In this document: one piece after another, positions 30,107-38,941 of the stretch | Numbering within the stretch: position 1 is the first letter of the stretch | Layout: every line of letters begins with the position of its first letter | DNA from: Rahnella inusitata | GTDB lineage: Bacteria > Pseudomonadota > Gammaproteobacteria > Enterobacterales > Enterobacteriaceae | Assembly (NCBI RefSeq): GCF_003263515.1 | Contig: NZ_JYDE01000002.1 | Location: 1-64,000, forward strand | Direction: 5' to 3' | DNA length: 64,000 bases | Notes under the pieces: model-generated | Database searches by the model: none | Told to the model about the DNA's origin: nothing | What the model saw: the letters and a program-made list of their open reading frames with translations, nothing else | Translations under genes and position numbers: made by a program

Positions 30107-31072
30107 TTAATATGTCACCGTCACCAATACCGTATCGCTGTAATTTCCGGCGGGCACGTTCGCCTGCGTGGCATTTACCGTCGCGGTATAGGGAATGCTT
30201 TGTGATAAACCGGTGCCCGTTGCCGCGGTATTGTTGGCGGTCGTCCACACTGTCGCATCGGATTTGAGTAACTGATATTGCAGATAGCTGGTCACCGAAT
30301 TAACCGTTGATGACATCTGCCGGTATGAGCCGTTACTGTTATTGCTGCTGTTGAGGTTGACGCTGTACGTCGCGCCCAATGTGCAGCGCACACTCAACGA
30401 GTTGGAGGTTACGGAAGCGAAACCTGCCGGGAATGCCGCCGAGCCGAAATTGACGTTGGGCGCACTGTCGATATAGCAATAGTTAGTGACCGCCAGCGTC
30501 ACGGCGATGGCGGTATTGGCCGTGCCGTCGGTGTACACGCAAAGCCCGGCAACGCCGATAAAACAGATATGGTAGGCCCAGCTGATGTTGATGGTATCGG
30601 TGTAGGTTCCGGCCTGCAGGTTAGAACCGGTCGAGGTTTTCAGGTACAGCGGAAGACTGCCGTCACTGGCGTTAAACAATCCCAAAAGCCCGAGCAGCGT
30701 GGTGCTGCTCCAGGTGGTCGATGAACCGACGTTGACCGGCGTCGCGCAGGCGCTGTCCTTACAAATAATGTAGGGCAGATACTGTTTGCTGGTGTCGTTA
30801 TACAGCCGTGCTGAAGTGCCGGAGGCGTTGGCCGTCGAGGCAATGGTCGCCGTTACCGTGTTGGTGCTGAGCAAGGAAAGCGCACTGCCGGTGCACGTAA
30901 AACCGCTGGTGGCCGTCACCTGTTCGGCGGTCGTACCGATGGTAAATGAGTTATTGGAAGCAAAGGTCCCGCTACCGGAAGAGCTGGTACACGCCGCCTG
31001 CGCGGCCTGAATGCTGAAAAGCAGCACGCCGGACATCAGCATTCTGACCGTCCATCTACGGATTTTGTTCAT
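30107..31072 (-). CDS. Two-domain spore coat U-type tip adhesin of archaic pilus (CsuE-like)
   Basis: The 321-residue secreted protein has a signal peptide ending IQAAQAA and two spore-coat-U (SCPU) domains. The first has SSSGSGTFAS and several Cys; the second starts around NYCYIDSAPNVNFGS and ends in the pilin strand DTVLVTVTY. Being longer than the other subunits, last in the operon and two-domain, it fits the tip adhesin of Csu pili. The ATG at 31072 has AGGAGAG upstream and overlaps the usher end by 17 bases. Confidence 0.85.
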   Translation of the reverse strand: MNKIRRWTVRMLMSGVLLFSIQAAQAACTSSSGSGTFASNNSFTIGTTAEQVTATSGFTCTGSALSLLSTNTVTATIASTANASGTSARLYNDTSKQYLPYIICKDSACATPVNVGSSTTWSSTTLLGLLGLFNASDGSLPLYLKTSTGSNLQAGTYTDTINISWAYHICFIGVAGLCVYTDGTANTAIAVTLAVTNYCYIDSAPNVNFGSAAFPAGFASVTSNSLSVRCTLGATYSVNLNSSNNSNGSYRQMSSTVNSVTSYLQYQLLKSDATVWTTANNTAATGTGLSQSIPYTATVNATQANVPAGNYSDTVLVTVTY

Positions 31073-33605
31073 TGTTCTCTCCTGATACCGGGCCGTTGCG
31101 ACAGACCAGCGGGCCGACCTGCTCGATGCTGTGACTGTTAACGTTGAGGTCAAAGCCAATCCGGCAAACTGAGCCATCTTCCTGACGTATGCTCAACATG
31201 TTGTGAGGCGCAAGATTGCTGAAATAGGCCAGACCGCCATAGCCAATAACGGTGGTTTGCTGGCTATTTTGTTCAGTGACCAGCGTGCCGATTTTCAGCG
31301 GCTGGCCCTGGCCGTTGTGCAGCGTGATATTGGCGGACAGGACTTTTTTCACCCGGAACTCCACCACCACGCCGCTGCTCTGGCGCACGGAAACTTTGTC
31401 GGTAACGCGGGTCGCCACCACGTCAGCCGGTAACGGCAGAGTGTCGATATCCACCTTCGCGGGATAATAGGAACTGACCGTCGGGATCAGAAGGTGGCCG
31501 TTTTTGTCGGTATTGCCCTGTTTTTGATTCTCATACATCACCGGCACGCCCGCGTAATGACCGGTATCCACCACGATAAAGGCGTCGTTGATTTTATCCG
31601 ACAGGAAGACGTCATTGGCCATGAACACCACCGATCCGCTGAGATCTGCCCAGTTAGTGTATTTACCGGTTTCGCCATACATTCCGCCTTCCAGCGTGGC
31701 GTAGCGCGTTTTCCACGTCGCATCGGCCTGCTGATACGGATCCCGCCCGCCGGTATAAGCCAGATTCCAGCCCAGCCCGCCGTCAGTCGGCGCGGTTTTA
31801 CTGGCGCTGAGCTGCTCCTGATAATTGCCCGCACTGTCGCGCTGCATTCCGGCGGTCACACTCGCCCCGGAATCCAGCGGCACAATGAACTGCAACTGCG
31901 CGCTGTAACCGCTGTCGCTCAGAGTTTTGTTCACCGACAGGAACATACTGCTTTGCCCCCACAGTGAGCGGCTGTAGGAAAGATTGAGCAATCGCGTATG
32001 GCTGCGGTCGTAGGCTTCGACGTCGTAATACCCGATACCTACCGTGCCGTTGGACGGGCCGAACGGCGAGGTGCTGAACGTCACCTGATCGGCCTGGCGG
32101 CTGAGGCGAGTGTCGCTGGTGTAAGACGTCAGATCCTGAAAGCCGGGGCTGCGGGTTGAGCGCAGCGCCGAAAGGCTGAAACGTGTGGAATAGTAGGAAT
32201 ACCCGACCGTGTACTGATTGCCGCTTTTCTGGTCAGTGTCACCGTCAGCATTGGCCGACGCGCTGATCATCCCGTTATTGTTCGGCACGCCGTTGATGTT
32301 GAGCTGGGTGCTGTTGTTATCAGTATTGAGTTCGCCGCTGTCCGTCGGCGCACGACTGGCGCGGCTCTGGCTGCCGGAGACGCTGATTGTTCCCCAATGC
32401 CCGACCGCCATATCGGCACCGATGCCGCCGAGCGTCAGCCCTTGCGTGGCTTCGCCGTGTGAGGAGAGCGTCAGATAATTGTTGATGCCATAGCGATAAA
32501 TGCCGCTGAACGCGGCGTCGGAATAATCCCCGCTGGTGATACCGTAGTTTTGCCGCACGGCCCCCAGTGACGCATCGAAATCACTCAGTCCCTCGCGCAG
32601 CAGGGTGTTCGAAACATAAAACGGTACGCTGGTGGAAACCTGACGGCCAAGGGCGTCGGTGGTAACGACGGTCGCTTCCCCTGCACCGTTGATGTACGGC
32701 ACGTTGGTCAGCGTAAAAGGCCCGGAATTTAGGTTGTTGCTGCTGGCTTTATACCCGTTGAGGAACAGATCCACCGTGGTCGGAACTGCCGCCGTGCCGC
32801 TGTATTGCAGCAGCGGATAGGTCACCAGATCAGGCCGCACGCTGAAGTTACGGCTGATACGTAAACCGGCCATGCGCGCCGAATTACTCCAGGTCAGCGA
32901 GTTACTGACGAAATCCCCGACCTGATAACTGATCAGCCGCTGTTCGTCGTTATAGCGCCAGTAGGTGTCGTAGCGCAGATAACCGTCCTGCGCACTGCCG
33001 CCGTTATTCCCGCTGTTATCCATGTTGTAACGCCAGGTGCCGGTATTGGTCAGAATGCCGACGCTGCTGAATAAGCGTTGTTCCAGATAGGTGGCGACCG
33101 AGCGCGGCCCGTCGTGCGGATCGGTGTAATAGGCGTCGTAGTTGAACAGTAACCCGGTGCTGCTTTGTGCGGGCGTGTAGCCGATCAGGTTATCGCCGCT
33201 GACATCCTGCTTCGGCAACCAGTCATCCGGCACCTGAATGATCATCTGCTGAAGGGCGGCGTTGTAGCTGGCTTTCACGCCGGGCAGCGCGGAGACGTTC
33301 ACCAGCCCCTGCTGCTGGCCGTTGGTGTGCACATGGTTTTTCGCCAGCACGCCCGATTCCACAAAGTAGGCGCCGCTGCGCCAGATGACAGGCACCACCT
33401 GATTATCGGTCTGGCCGTTGACCACCAGCGTCAGATAATAGGTGGCGTCCATCACGACAGGCGCGGCGCGGGGTGCATCCGGCAGCGCACCGTACTCATC
33501 GGCCAGGGCCAGCAGCGGAAATGCGGACATGCCGGTGCTGCCTGCGTAAATCAGGCACAGGCTGAAGGATCGTCTGCAAGACAGCCTCAGGCGTCGTGAT
33601 GACAT
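31056..33605 (-). CDS. Outer-membrane usher of archaic chaperone-usher pilus (CsuD-like)
   Basis: The 849-residue protein has a signal peptide, an N-terminal periplasmic domain and a long beta-barrel. A plug region follows NGYKASSNNLNSGPFTLTNVPYINGAGEATVVTTDALGR, and the C-terminal domains hold a Cys pair (VCRIGFDLN and LVCRNG). It assembles and exports the subunits encoded beside it. The family is FimD/PapC-type, and the neighbouring SCPU subunits place it in the archaic (sigma) clade. Confidence 0.92.
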   Translation of the reverse strand: MSSRRLRLSCRRSFSLCLIYAGSTGMSAFPLLALADEYGALPDAPRAAPVVMDATYYLTLVVNGQTDNQVVPVIWRSGAYFVESGVLAKNHVHTNGQQQGLVNVSALPGVKASYNAALQQMIIQVPDDWLPKQDVSGDNLIGYTPAQSSTGLLFNYDAYYTDPHDGPRSVATYLEQRLFSSVGILTNTGTWRYNMDNSGNNGGSAQDGYLRYDTYWRYNDEQRLISYQVGDFVSNSLTWSNSARMAGLRISRNFSVRPDLVTYPLLQYSGTAAVPTTVDLFLNGYKASSNNLNSGPFTLTNVPYINGAGEATVVTTDALGRQVSTSVPFYVSNTLLREGLSDFDASLGAVRQNYGITSGDYSDAAFSGIYRYGINNYLTLSSHGEATQGLTLGGIGADMAVGHWGTISVSGSQSRASRAPTDSGELNTDNNSTQLNINGVPNNNGMISASANADGDTDQKSGNQYTVGYSYYSTRFSLSALRSTRSPGFQDLTSYTSDTRLSRQADQVTFSTSPFGPSNGTVGIGYYDVEAYDRSHTRLLNLSYSRSLWGQSSMFLSVNKTLSDSGYSAQLQFIVPLDSGASVTAGMQRDSAGNYQEQLSASKTAPTDGGLGWNLAYTGGRDPYQQADATWKTRYATLEGGMYGETGKYTNWADLSGSVVFMANDVFLSDKINDAFIVVDTGHYAGVPVMYENQKQGNTDKNGHLLIPTVSSYYPAKVDIDTLPLPADVVATRVTDKVSVRQSSGVVVEFRVKKVLSANITLHNGQGQPLKIGTLVTEQNSQQTTVIGYGGLAYFSNLAPHNMLSIRQEDGSVCRIGFDLNVNSHSIEQVGPLVCRNGPVSGENNEQNP

Positions 33606-33621
33606 CGCTTACGCCCCGGCC

Positions 33622-34419
33622 TTATTCGCCGCGCGGGATCACGATGGGCTGGGTGTTATCCGCAATTTGTGCGTTGAGCTGTCCACCGGGGATCACTCCC
33701 GCTGGCACCGGCCAGCGCATTTCCTGCCCCGGCAGCACGTATCCCATAAACCCGCTGACCATGGTTTTGACGCCCTGTTTGTTATTGCCATTCGCCGACC
33801 AGAATACGTTGCTCAGACGCGCGTGAACGGTGCCGGTATTTCTGACTTTGAGCAGCATTTTGCCGCCTTCGGTATCCACGCTCCATTTCAGTACCGGCCT
33901 GGTGGCCGAAGCCGGATCGCGTTTCACATCGGTACGGTCGTTGGTCCATATGCCTTCGCCATCGAGGAATAACGGCAGCAGATAGCGCATCTGTAATTGC
34001 AGGCCGACCACGGCTTTGGACTGGCCATCCGGGGAGGCATTCAGTGAAGAAGGGATTTCATCAATGATGATACGAAAGGATTTTTCGGTTTTGGCCGGGA
34101 CGGGCGTATTGCGAATCAGGCGGATCAGCTGGCGCTGGCCGGGTGCCACGGTGGCAAACGGCGGGCTGGCGACGACCTGGGTTTGATCGGCATAGCGTTC
34201 GTTAAAATTCTCCTGCTTCCATGCCATCACCCTTACCTGCAATGACACCGGATCCGCTCCCCGGTTTTCCAGCCACAGGGCGGAACCGTTCTGGTCGGCC
34301 TCGATTATCTGATACACCGGCCAGACCAGCACCGAACTGGCGGCAAAAGCCTGTCCGCTCACGCACAGCGCACACACCATAATCAGACGGGTTATAACGC
34401 GTAAAAAAGTGACAGTCAT
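33622..34419 (-). CDS. Periplasmic pilus chaperone (CsuC-like, PapD family)
   Basis: The 265-residue PapD-like chaperone has a signal peptide ending GQAFA, domain 1 with VWPVYQIIEADQNGSALWLENRG, and the G1 region around APGQRQLIRLIRNTP (conserved Arg). LQMRYLLPLFL precedes domain 2. It donates a strand to SCPU-type subunits in the periplasm. It lies 16 bases upstream of the usher and 18 bases after the third subunit gene. Confidence 0.9.
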   Translation of the reverse strand: MTVTFLRVITRLIMVCALCVSGQAFAASSVLVWPVYQIIEADQNGSALWLENRGADPVSLQVRVMAWKQENFNERYADQTQVVASPPFATVAPGQRQLIRLIRNTPVPAKTEKSFRIIIDEIPSSLNASPDGQSKAVVGLQLQMRYLLPLFLDGEGIWTNDRTDVKRDPASATRPVLKWSVDTEGGKMLLKVRNTGTVHARLSNVFWSANGNNKQGVKTMVSGFMGYVLPGQEMRWPVPAGVIPGGQLNAQIADNTQPIVIPRGE

Positions 34420-34437
34420 GGTTCACATCCTGATGAT

Positions 34438-34968
34438 TCAATAAGTTAATGTCACGGTCACCGTGTCGGTGTAAGTGCCCGCAGTGGGTGACGTCGTGAA
34501 GGAAAACAACCGGGCATAGACCGGGTAAGTTTGCGTTGTGGCCGGAAAGCTGCTGACGGTCATCGCCAGCGCAGCCGTTCCCCACACCCTGGTATGCGCT
34601 GAGTCCTGATAAAGCTGATAAGCCAGCGTGGCGGTCGCACCGCTGTTGGCCATGTAACGCTGTGTCGCCGAACCGCCGTGGGTGCCGTAATCCATGGCAA
34701 TCGCCACCGTCGCGCCGGGGGTGCAGGTCACGACAACGGAACCCGCGCCGGAGGTGCTGACCACATCGACGTTGGCAGGAACGGAGGCAAAGGAGCCAAA
34801 ATTAATGGTGCCGAGGCTGGTGACCGGGCTGCTAAGGGATGTGCCAAACGCGCAGCCATTGGTGATGGTGGCGTTGACGGTAAAGCTGCTTGTGGCGGCG
34901 GCTGCCAGCAAGGCAGGGGAAAAGAGGATTGACCACGAAGCCAGCAGGAAGAGGGCGCATTCAGACAT
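34438..34968 (-). CDS. SCPU-domain pilus subunit (CsuB position)
   Basis: The 176-residue secreted subunit has a signal peptide ending ALLAAAA, then TSSFTVNATITNGCAFGTS with the first conserved Cys. LGTINFGSFA, VVVTCTPGATVAIAMDYG and the terminal strand YTDTVTVTLTY follow. The start at 34968 was chosen because the residues after it form a signal sequence; the frame upstream to 35058 overlaps the previous gene. Confidence 0.86.
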   Translation of the reverse strand: MSECALFLLASWSILFSPALLAAAATSSFTVNATITNGCAFGTSLSSPVTSLGTINFGSFASVPANVDVVSTSGAGSVVVTCTPGATVAIAMDYGTHGGSATQRYMANSGATATLAYQLYQDSAHTRVWGTAALAMTVSSFPATTQTYPVYARLFSFTTSPTAGTYTDTVTVTLTY

Positions 34969-34981
34969 TTTTCGGCCCCCG

Positions 34982-35497
34982 CTACCAGCTGACGGTAACA
35001 TTGACCGTGTCCGTATACACACCGGCGGCGGGTGTCGTTTGCATCGGCACCCGGCCATACACCGGATACCATTGATCGGTGCCGGAACCCGTGCCGCTGA
35101 GGCCGGTAACGTTGTCCCAAATAGTGGTGCGTGGCGCGCTGGTATAGAGGTTATACGCCACCGTTAATGCGCTGTTGGTCGTGTTTGCCATCTTGCGGGC
35201 GGTCACGCTGCCCGCAGTACCACCGTCCATCAGGATTTTGTAGCTCAGCCCGCTGACGCAGTTAACACGAATCGACCCCGCCAGCTGGGCGCTGGTGACG
35301 TTGATAGCATTGGACAGGGTGGCGTAGTTACCAAAGTTGAGCGTACCGAACGTCGTGTTGCTGCCCACCGTTGTGCCCGCCGTACAGGCAGGCAACAGCG
35401 TTGCGGTTATCCCAAGCGTCGCAGAATACGCAGACGGGATAGCCGCCTGACATAGCAGCACAATCAGGGCTGACAACAACGGTACTTTGATGTCCAT
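34982..35497 (-). CDS. SCPU-domain pilus subunit (CsuA position)
   Basis: The 171-residue secreted subunit has a signal peptide MDIKVPLLSALIVLLC to SAYSA. It continues with LGITATLLPACTAGTT, FGTLNFGNYATLS, RVNCVSGLSYKILMDGG and the terminal strand YTDTVNVTVSW. The ATG at 35497 has AAGGA at good spacing; one at 35503 would sit on top of it. Confidence 0.86.
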   Translation of the reverse strand: MDIKVPLLSALIVLLCQAAIPSAYSATLGITATLLPACTAGTTVGSNTTFGTLNFGNYATLSNAINVTSAQLAGSIRVNCVSGLSYKILMDGGTAGSVTARKMANTTNSALTVAYNLYTSAPRTTIWDNVTGLSGTGSGTDQWYPVYGRVPMQTTPAAGVYTDTVNVTVSW

Positions 35498-35566
35498 GAC
35501 CATTCCTTCCTTGACTGACCCTTTTTCCAACCGTTCAGGACATCTCAGCCCTGACGTGTCAGCGAA

Positions 35567-36112
35567 TTACCAGGCAAGGGTGGCGACGACCGTATCGTTG
35601 TAAGTTCCCGCAGCTGGCGTGGTGCTGGTCTGGTCAGCAGGCAGTACGCGACCATAAATCGGAATATTTTGCGCAGTGGTGCCCGTACCGAGAGTGATCG
35701 GCGTATTGATCGCGATTTCGGTAGTACGCGCTGTGTCGGAATAAAGACGGTAAGGGATGCTGTTGCCACTGGAGGTCATGGTACGTAAACCGCCGGCTGC
35801 GGCGAGGCCGCCGTTGAGTGAGAGGGTCGGGCTCAAACCGGTACTGCATGTGACGGTCACCGCGCTGGTGCCGTTGGCGCCGAGCACTGTTCCGTTGATT
35901 ACGCTGGTTAAATCGGCGTAATTACCAAAGTTCAACGTACCCCACTGGTTAGTCCCGCCGGTGGCGGTGCCGTTACCGACGGTACAACCGGTGCTGATAG
36001 TCAGCTGAACGCCCACTTGCCCTGTTAATGTCCCGGCTGCCTGTGCGCCTGCGGTCAGTGTTAACGTTGCCGCGGCCAGAATAGCCAGTAATAAAGAATT
36101 TTTTTCGCCCAT
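35567..36112 (-). CDS. SCPU-domain major pilus subunit (CsuA/B position)
   Basis: The 181-residue secreted subunit has a signal peptide ending AGAQA, then GTLTGQVGVQLTISTGCTVGNG, WGTLNFGNYADLT, VTVTCSTGLSPTLSLNGG and the terminal strand YNDTVVATLAW. As the first gene it probably encodes the shaft pilin. GGGAG lies eight bases before the ATG. The 70-base gap to the next gene is longer than the others in the operon. Confidence 0.87.
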   Translation of the reverse strand: MGEKNSLLLAILAAATLTLTAGAQAAGTLTGQVGVQLTISTGCTVGNGTATGGTNQWGTLNFGNYADLTSVINGTVLGANGTSAVTVTCSTGLSPTLSLNGGLAAAGGLRTMTSSGNSIPYRLYSDTARTTEIAINTPITLGTGTTAQNIPIYGRVLPADQTSTTPAAGTYNDTVVATLAW

Positions 36113-36356
36113 GATGACTCCCAATACCTGCTTACACTGGTGTGCATGCATGCCATCGCTTTCGCAACGGCATGTGGAAATCCTCTGGTGGTCATGAAGT
36201 AATCAAAACAGCTAAAAAAAACAATTACCGGCGACAAAACAGGCGGGATTCGTGTTTTTCACAAACCTGGAAAAGATCCCTGACCCAAACAACATGATGA
36301 AATCGACCGTTAAGGTTAAATATAAGTTAATAAATTTACCTTAAGGAGATCTTTAC

Positions 36357-36479
36357 GTGATTTTGTCGAATAAGGATAAAAACACCATAAAAACAAAATT
36401 AATAAGTTTTTATCCCGATAAAATGACATTTTTATCATTAATGATTAGTGCTCCTCATCTGACCGGTGAGGTTTTTTAA
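36357..36479 (+). CDS. Possible 40-residue small ORF upstream of ydcF-like gene
   Basis: A GTG start follows TAAGGAG by eight bases and opens a 40-codon frame (VILSNKDKNTIKTKLISF... ending LTGEVF). I do not recognise the peptide. Its last codons lie in the hairpin and T run of a putative terminator, an arrangement more usual for leader peptides than for ordinary genes. Low confidence, because the region is AT-rich and could open by chance. Confidence 0.3.
   Translation: MILSNKDKNTIKTKLISFYPDKMTFLSLMISAPHLTGEVF
36454..36477 (+). terminator. Weak hairpin with T run
   Basis: CCTCA pairs with TGAGG around a nine-base loop, followed by six T. It sits about 60 bases before the ydcF-like start, so it would act on a leader transcript or on the small ORF. 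Confidence 0.5.
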
Positions 36480-36538
36480 CCATTTTTTGAGTAGTGTTAT
36501 AGGTTTATGATAGTCATCTTTATCAGACGGAGGTGGTG

Positions 36539-37315
36539 ATGTTTTCTGACGCAGTGATCGACGATATGAACCGGCTGGCGCGATTTCTCTCTCTGGACCA
36601 GACCTCGGGAAATGGCCCGACGGGCGAACCAACGCTGCTGATCCTGCTGGGAAACGCCATTTTACCCACCGCTGAAGCAGCATTTCAGGCGCTGCAACAG
36701 GGCAAAGTTTCACGTTTGCTGATCGCCGGTGGTATCGGTCATTCGACTGAACTGTTGTATCACGCCGTGCAACAGCACCCGCGTTATCAGCACATTGCGA
36801 CGGCTGGCCGCAGCGAAGCCGACGTGCTGGGAGATATCGGTGTGCAGTGTTTCGGCCTGCTGCCTGAGCAAATGCTGCTGGAAACCGGCTCCACCAACTG
36901 TGGCGACAATGCCGTGCAGGCGCGACGTGTGCTCGGGCAGGCGGGCGATGTCCATACGCATATCTTGCTGACGCAGGATCCGCTGATGCAACTGCGTACC
37001 GACGCCAGTTTCCGTCACGTCTGGCGCGACCGGCCTGACATCACTTTCACCAGCTGGCCGGTGTTTACTCCGCAGCTTGAGCGCAGCGGCGACGGGCTGC
37101 GGTTTGCCGGTTGTGATAATCAACATCTGTGGTCGCTGCCGCGTTTTGCCTCTCTGCTGCTGGGTGAAATCCCGCGTCTGCGCAATGCACCTGGCGGATA
37201 CGGCCCGCGCGGTGCGGGCTTTATTGCGAACGTGGAAATACCGGCGGAGATTGAAGAAATTTATACCCGTCTGCGTCCGGTGCTGGAAGCCGATTACGGC
37301 GACAGATCGTTCTGA
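36539..37315 (+). CDS. YdcF-like protein (DUF218 domain)
   Basis: The 258-residue DUF218 protein has TLLILLGNAILPTAEAAFQAL and RLLIAGGIGHSTELLYHAV. It continues with ETGSTNCGDNAVQARRVL and HTHILLTQDPLMQLRTDASF, the pattern of E. coli YdcF, which binds S-adenosylmethionine but has no proven role. The ATG at 36539 is preceded by GGAGG; GTG codons at 36533 and 36536 are less likely. Its 3' end overlaps the convergent MFS gene by 22 bases. Confidence 0.85.
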   Translation: MFSDAVIDDMNRLARFLSLDQTSGNGPTGEPTLLILLGNAILPTAEAAFQALQQGKVSRLLIAGGIGHSTELLYHAVQQHPRYQHIATAGRSEADVLGDIGVQCFGLLPEQMLLETGSTNCGDNAVQARRVLGQAGDVHTHILLTQDPLMQLRTDASFRHVWRDRPDITFTSWPVFTPQLERSGDGLRFAGCDNQHLWSLPRFASLLLGEIPRLRNAPGGYGPRGAGFIANVEIPAEIEEIYTRLRPVLEADYGDRSF

Positions 37316-38826
37316 CCGGCAGGCGCGGCCTCGCTTTCCTGCTGATTGCCTTTCAGCGCCAGCAATACCATCAGCGCTGAAAACAGTGTGATCGCCATCA
37401 GACAGAGCAGTAACGGATGCAGTGCCGCGGTATATAACTGCTGAAGCTGCGCCGTGCTGGCCTGCGGGATCAGTTGCTGAGCTACCGTCAGATTCCCGGT
37501 TGCCAGCCGCTGCGCCGCCAGACTGAGGTCGCCTGAGGTGAAATGCGCCGCCAGCGCGCTGTGGCTCATTGAAGCAAGGATCGCACCGACAATCGCCAGC
37601 GAAATCCCTTCACCGGCCACGCGGGTGGTGCTGAAAATCCCGGTCGCCATCCCCGCACGTTCTTTCGGAACCACGCTGACCGATAAGCCATCCATCAGCC
37701 CCCACGGCAGACCGGTGCCGATACCAATGATCAGCATCGGCGCAACCATCGCCGTCACGTTTTGCGCCAGAATCGCCTGACTCAGCCAGCCCAGCCCGGC
37801 GGCGGCAATCACCAGCCCGGACGTACACAGTACGCCAGCGGAAATCCAGCGCGTCAGCCATGCTGCCAGCAGCGGAACCACCAGCATCGGTACGGAAAGC
37901 GCCATCATCATCAGCCCGGCGCGTTCCTCGCTCAGTCCTTTCACGCCGATAAACAGCATTGGCAGAATCACCAGCAGCACGACAAAGCAGAATCCGGTCG
38001 CCAGCGGCAGCGCCTGTACGCCGATAAAACGCACGTAGCGGAACAGCGATAAATCCAGCATCGGCTGCCTCACGCGAAGCTCGACCCACACAAAAATGCC
38101 CAGCAGCAGCACAGCGCCGACCAGCAGCGCCAGCACCTGCGGGCTTCGAAGACCGTATTGCGGAATGGCCATCAGCGCCCAGGTCAGCAGCGCCAGCATG
38201 GCGGTAAACGACACCGTACCCGGCCAGTCGATACCGGACGCCTGCGAATTACGCGTCTCGCGCATTTTGGACGCACCGGTAATAAGCGCCAGCACGGCAA
38301 TCACCGTCGCGGAAAAGAACACCGAGCGCCAGCCGAAATGGGCAATCAGCGCCCCGGCGAGAAACGGCCCGAACGCCAGCCCGACGCCAAAACTGCTGCC
38401 CATCAGGCTGAACGCGCGGGTGCGGGCAGCGCCGTCAAATTCCTGCGCCAGTGCGGCGGCACCTCCGGCCAGCGCGGCGGCAGCGGCGACGCCCTGTGCG
38501 GCGCGCAGCAAATCAATCCACAGCAGACTGCTACTGAACGCCTGCAACAGGGAAAGCAGTGCAAACAGTGAAACCCCGCTGATAAAGACTTTTTTGCGGC
38601 CAATCTCATCGGCCAGCGCACCGGCGGCCATCAGGAAACAGCCAAACGTCAGCATGAAGGAATTCGTGACCCAGCTTAGCGCCTGCGCGCTTCCGCCGAG
38701 TTCGCGGGCAATGGCCGGCGTCGCCACCGCGCCGCTGACAAAATTTAGCGGCAGGATCACCGCCGCGATGCAAACCGTCACCAGAACCCTGAGACTGCCT
38801 GCCGTTTGCGTTGAGGATGTATTCAT
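37294..38826 (-). CDS. MFS drug-efflux-type transporter (DHA2 family)
   Basis: The 510-residue inner-membrane protein has about 14 predicted segments. Family motifs are ATPAIARELGGSAQALSWVTNSFML, GALADEIGRKKVF (loop 2-3) and GVGLAFGPFLAGALI (antiporter motif C). The start at 38826 gives MNTSSTQTAGS; the upstream frame overlaps the LysR gene and is excluded. It is divergent from a LysR regulator, which probably controls it. The substrate is unknown. Confidence 0.85.
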   Translation of the reverse strand: MNTSSTQTAGSLRVLVTVCIAAVILPLNFVSGAVATPAIARELGGSAQALSWVTNSFMLTFGCFLMAAGALADEIGRKKVFISGVSLFALLSLLQAFSSSLLWIDLLRAAQGVAAAAALAGGAAALAQEFDGAARTRAFSLMGSSFGVGLAFGPFLAGALIAHFGWRSVFFSATVIAVLALITGASKMRETRNSQASGIDWPGTVSFTAMLALLTWALMAIPQYGLRSPQVLALLVGAVLLLGIFVWVELRVRQPMLDLSLFRYVRFIGVQALPLATGFCFVVLLVILPMLFIGVKGLSEERAGLMMMALSVPMLVVPLLAAWLTRWISAGVLCTSGLVIAAAGLGWLSQAILAQNVTAMVAPMLIIGIGTGLPWGLMDGLSVSVVPKERAGMATGIFSTTRVAGEGISLAIVGAILASMSHSALAAHFTSGDLSLAAQRLATGNLTVAQQLIPQASTAQLQQLYTAALHPLLLCLMAITLFSALMVLLALKGNQQESEAAPAGQNDLSP

Positions 38827-38894
38827 AAGTTTGTCCCGTAGTGGTATATATCGTTGATGATAAAATGTCGGCAATCTGGCGGAAACAGGCTGAA

Positions 38895-38913
38895 AGTCCG
38901 ATGATTCAGGACT
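38895..38913. promoter_or_regulatory. Candidate LysR-type operator
   Basis: AGTCC-N9-GGACT (a T-N11-A type inverted repeat) lies in the 115-base region between the divergent MFS and LysR genes, the usual position for a LysR regulator site. Confidence 0.5.
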
Positions 38914-38941
38914 AAAACGCTCGAATAAGGAAGAAGGGTAA

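Larger units (their letters stand above)
36113..36538. other. Intergenic region between pilus operon and ydcF-like gene
   Basis: The AT-rich region should hold the leftward pilus promoter. It also carries a rightward short ORF with a strong ribosome-binding site (36357-36479), whose end overlaps a hairpin plus T run (36454-36477). Confidence 0.6.

Noticed and set aside
38096-38857. 253-codon plus-strand frame opposite the MFS gene
   Set aside because: Ala/Ser/Pro-rich antisense shadow with no motifs; the MFS protein is clear.
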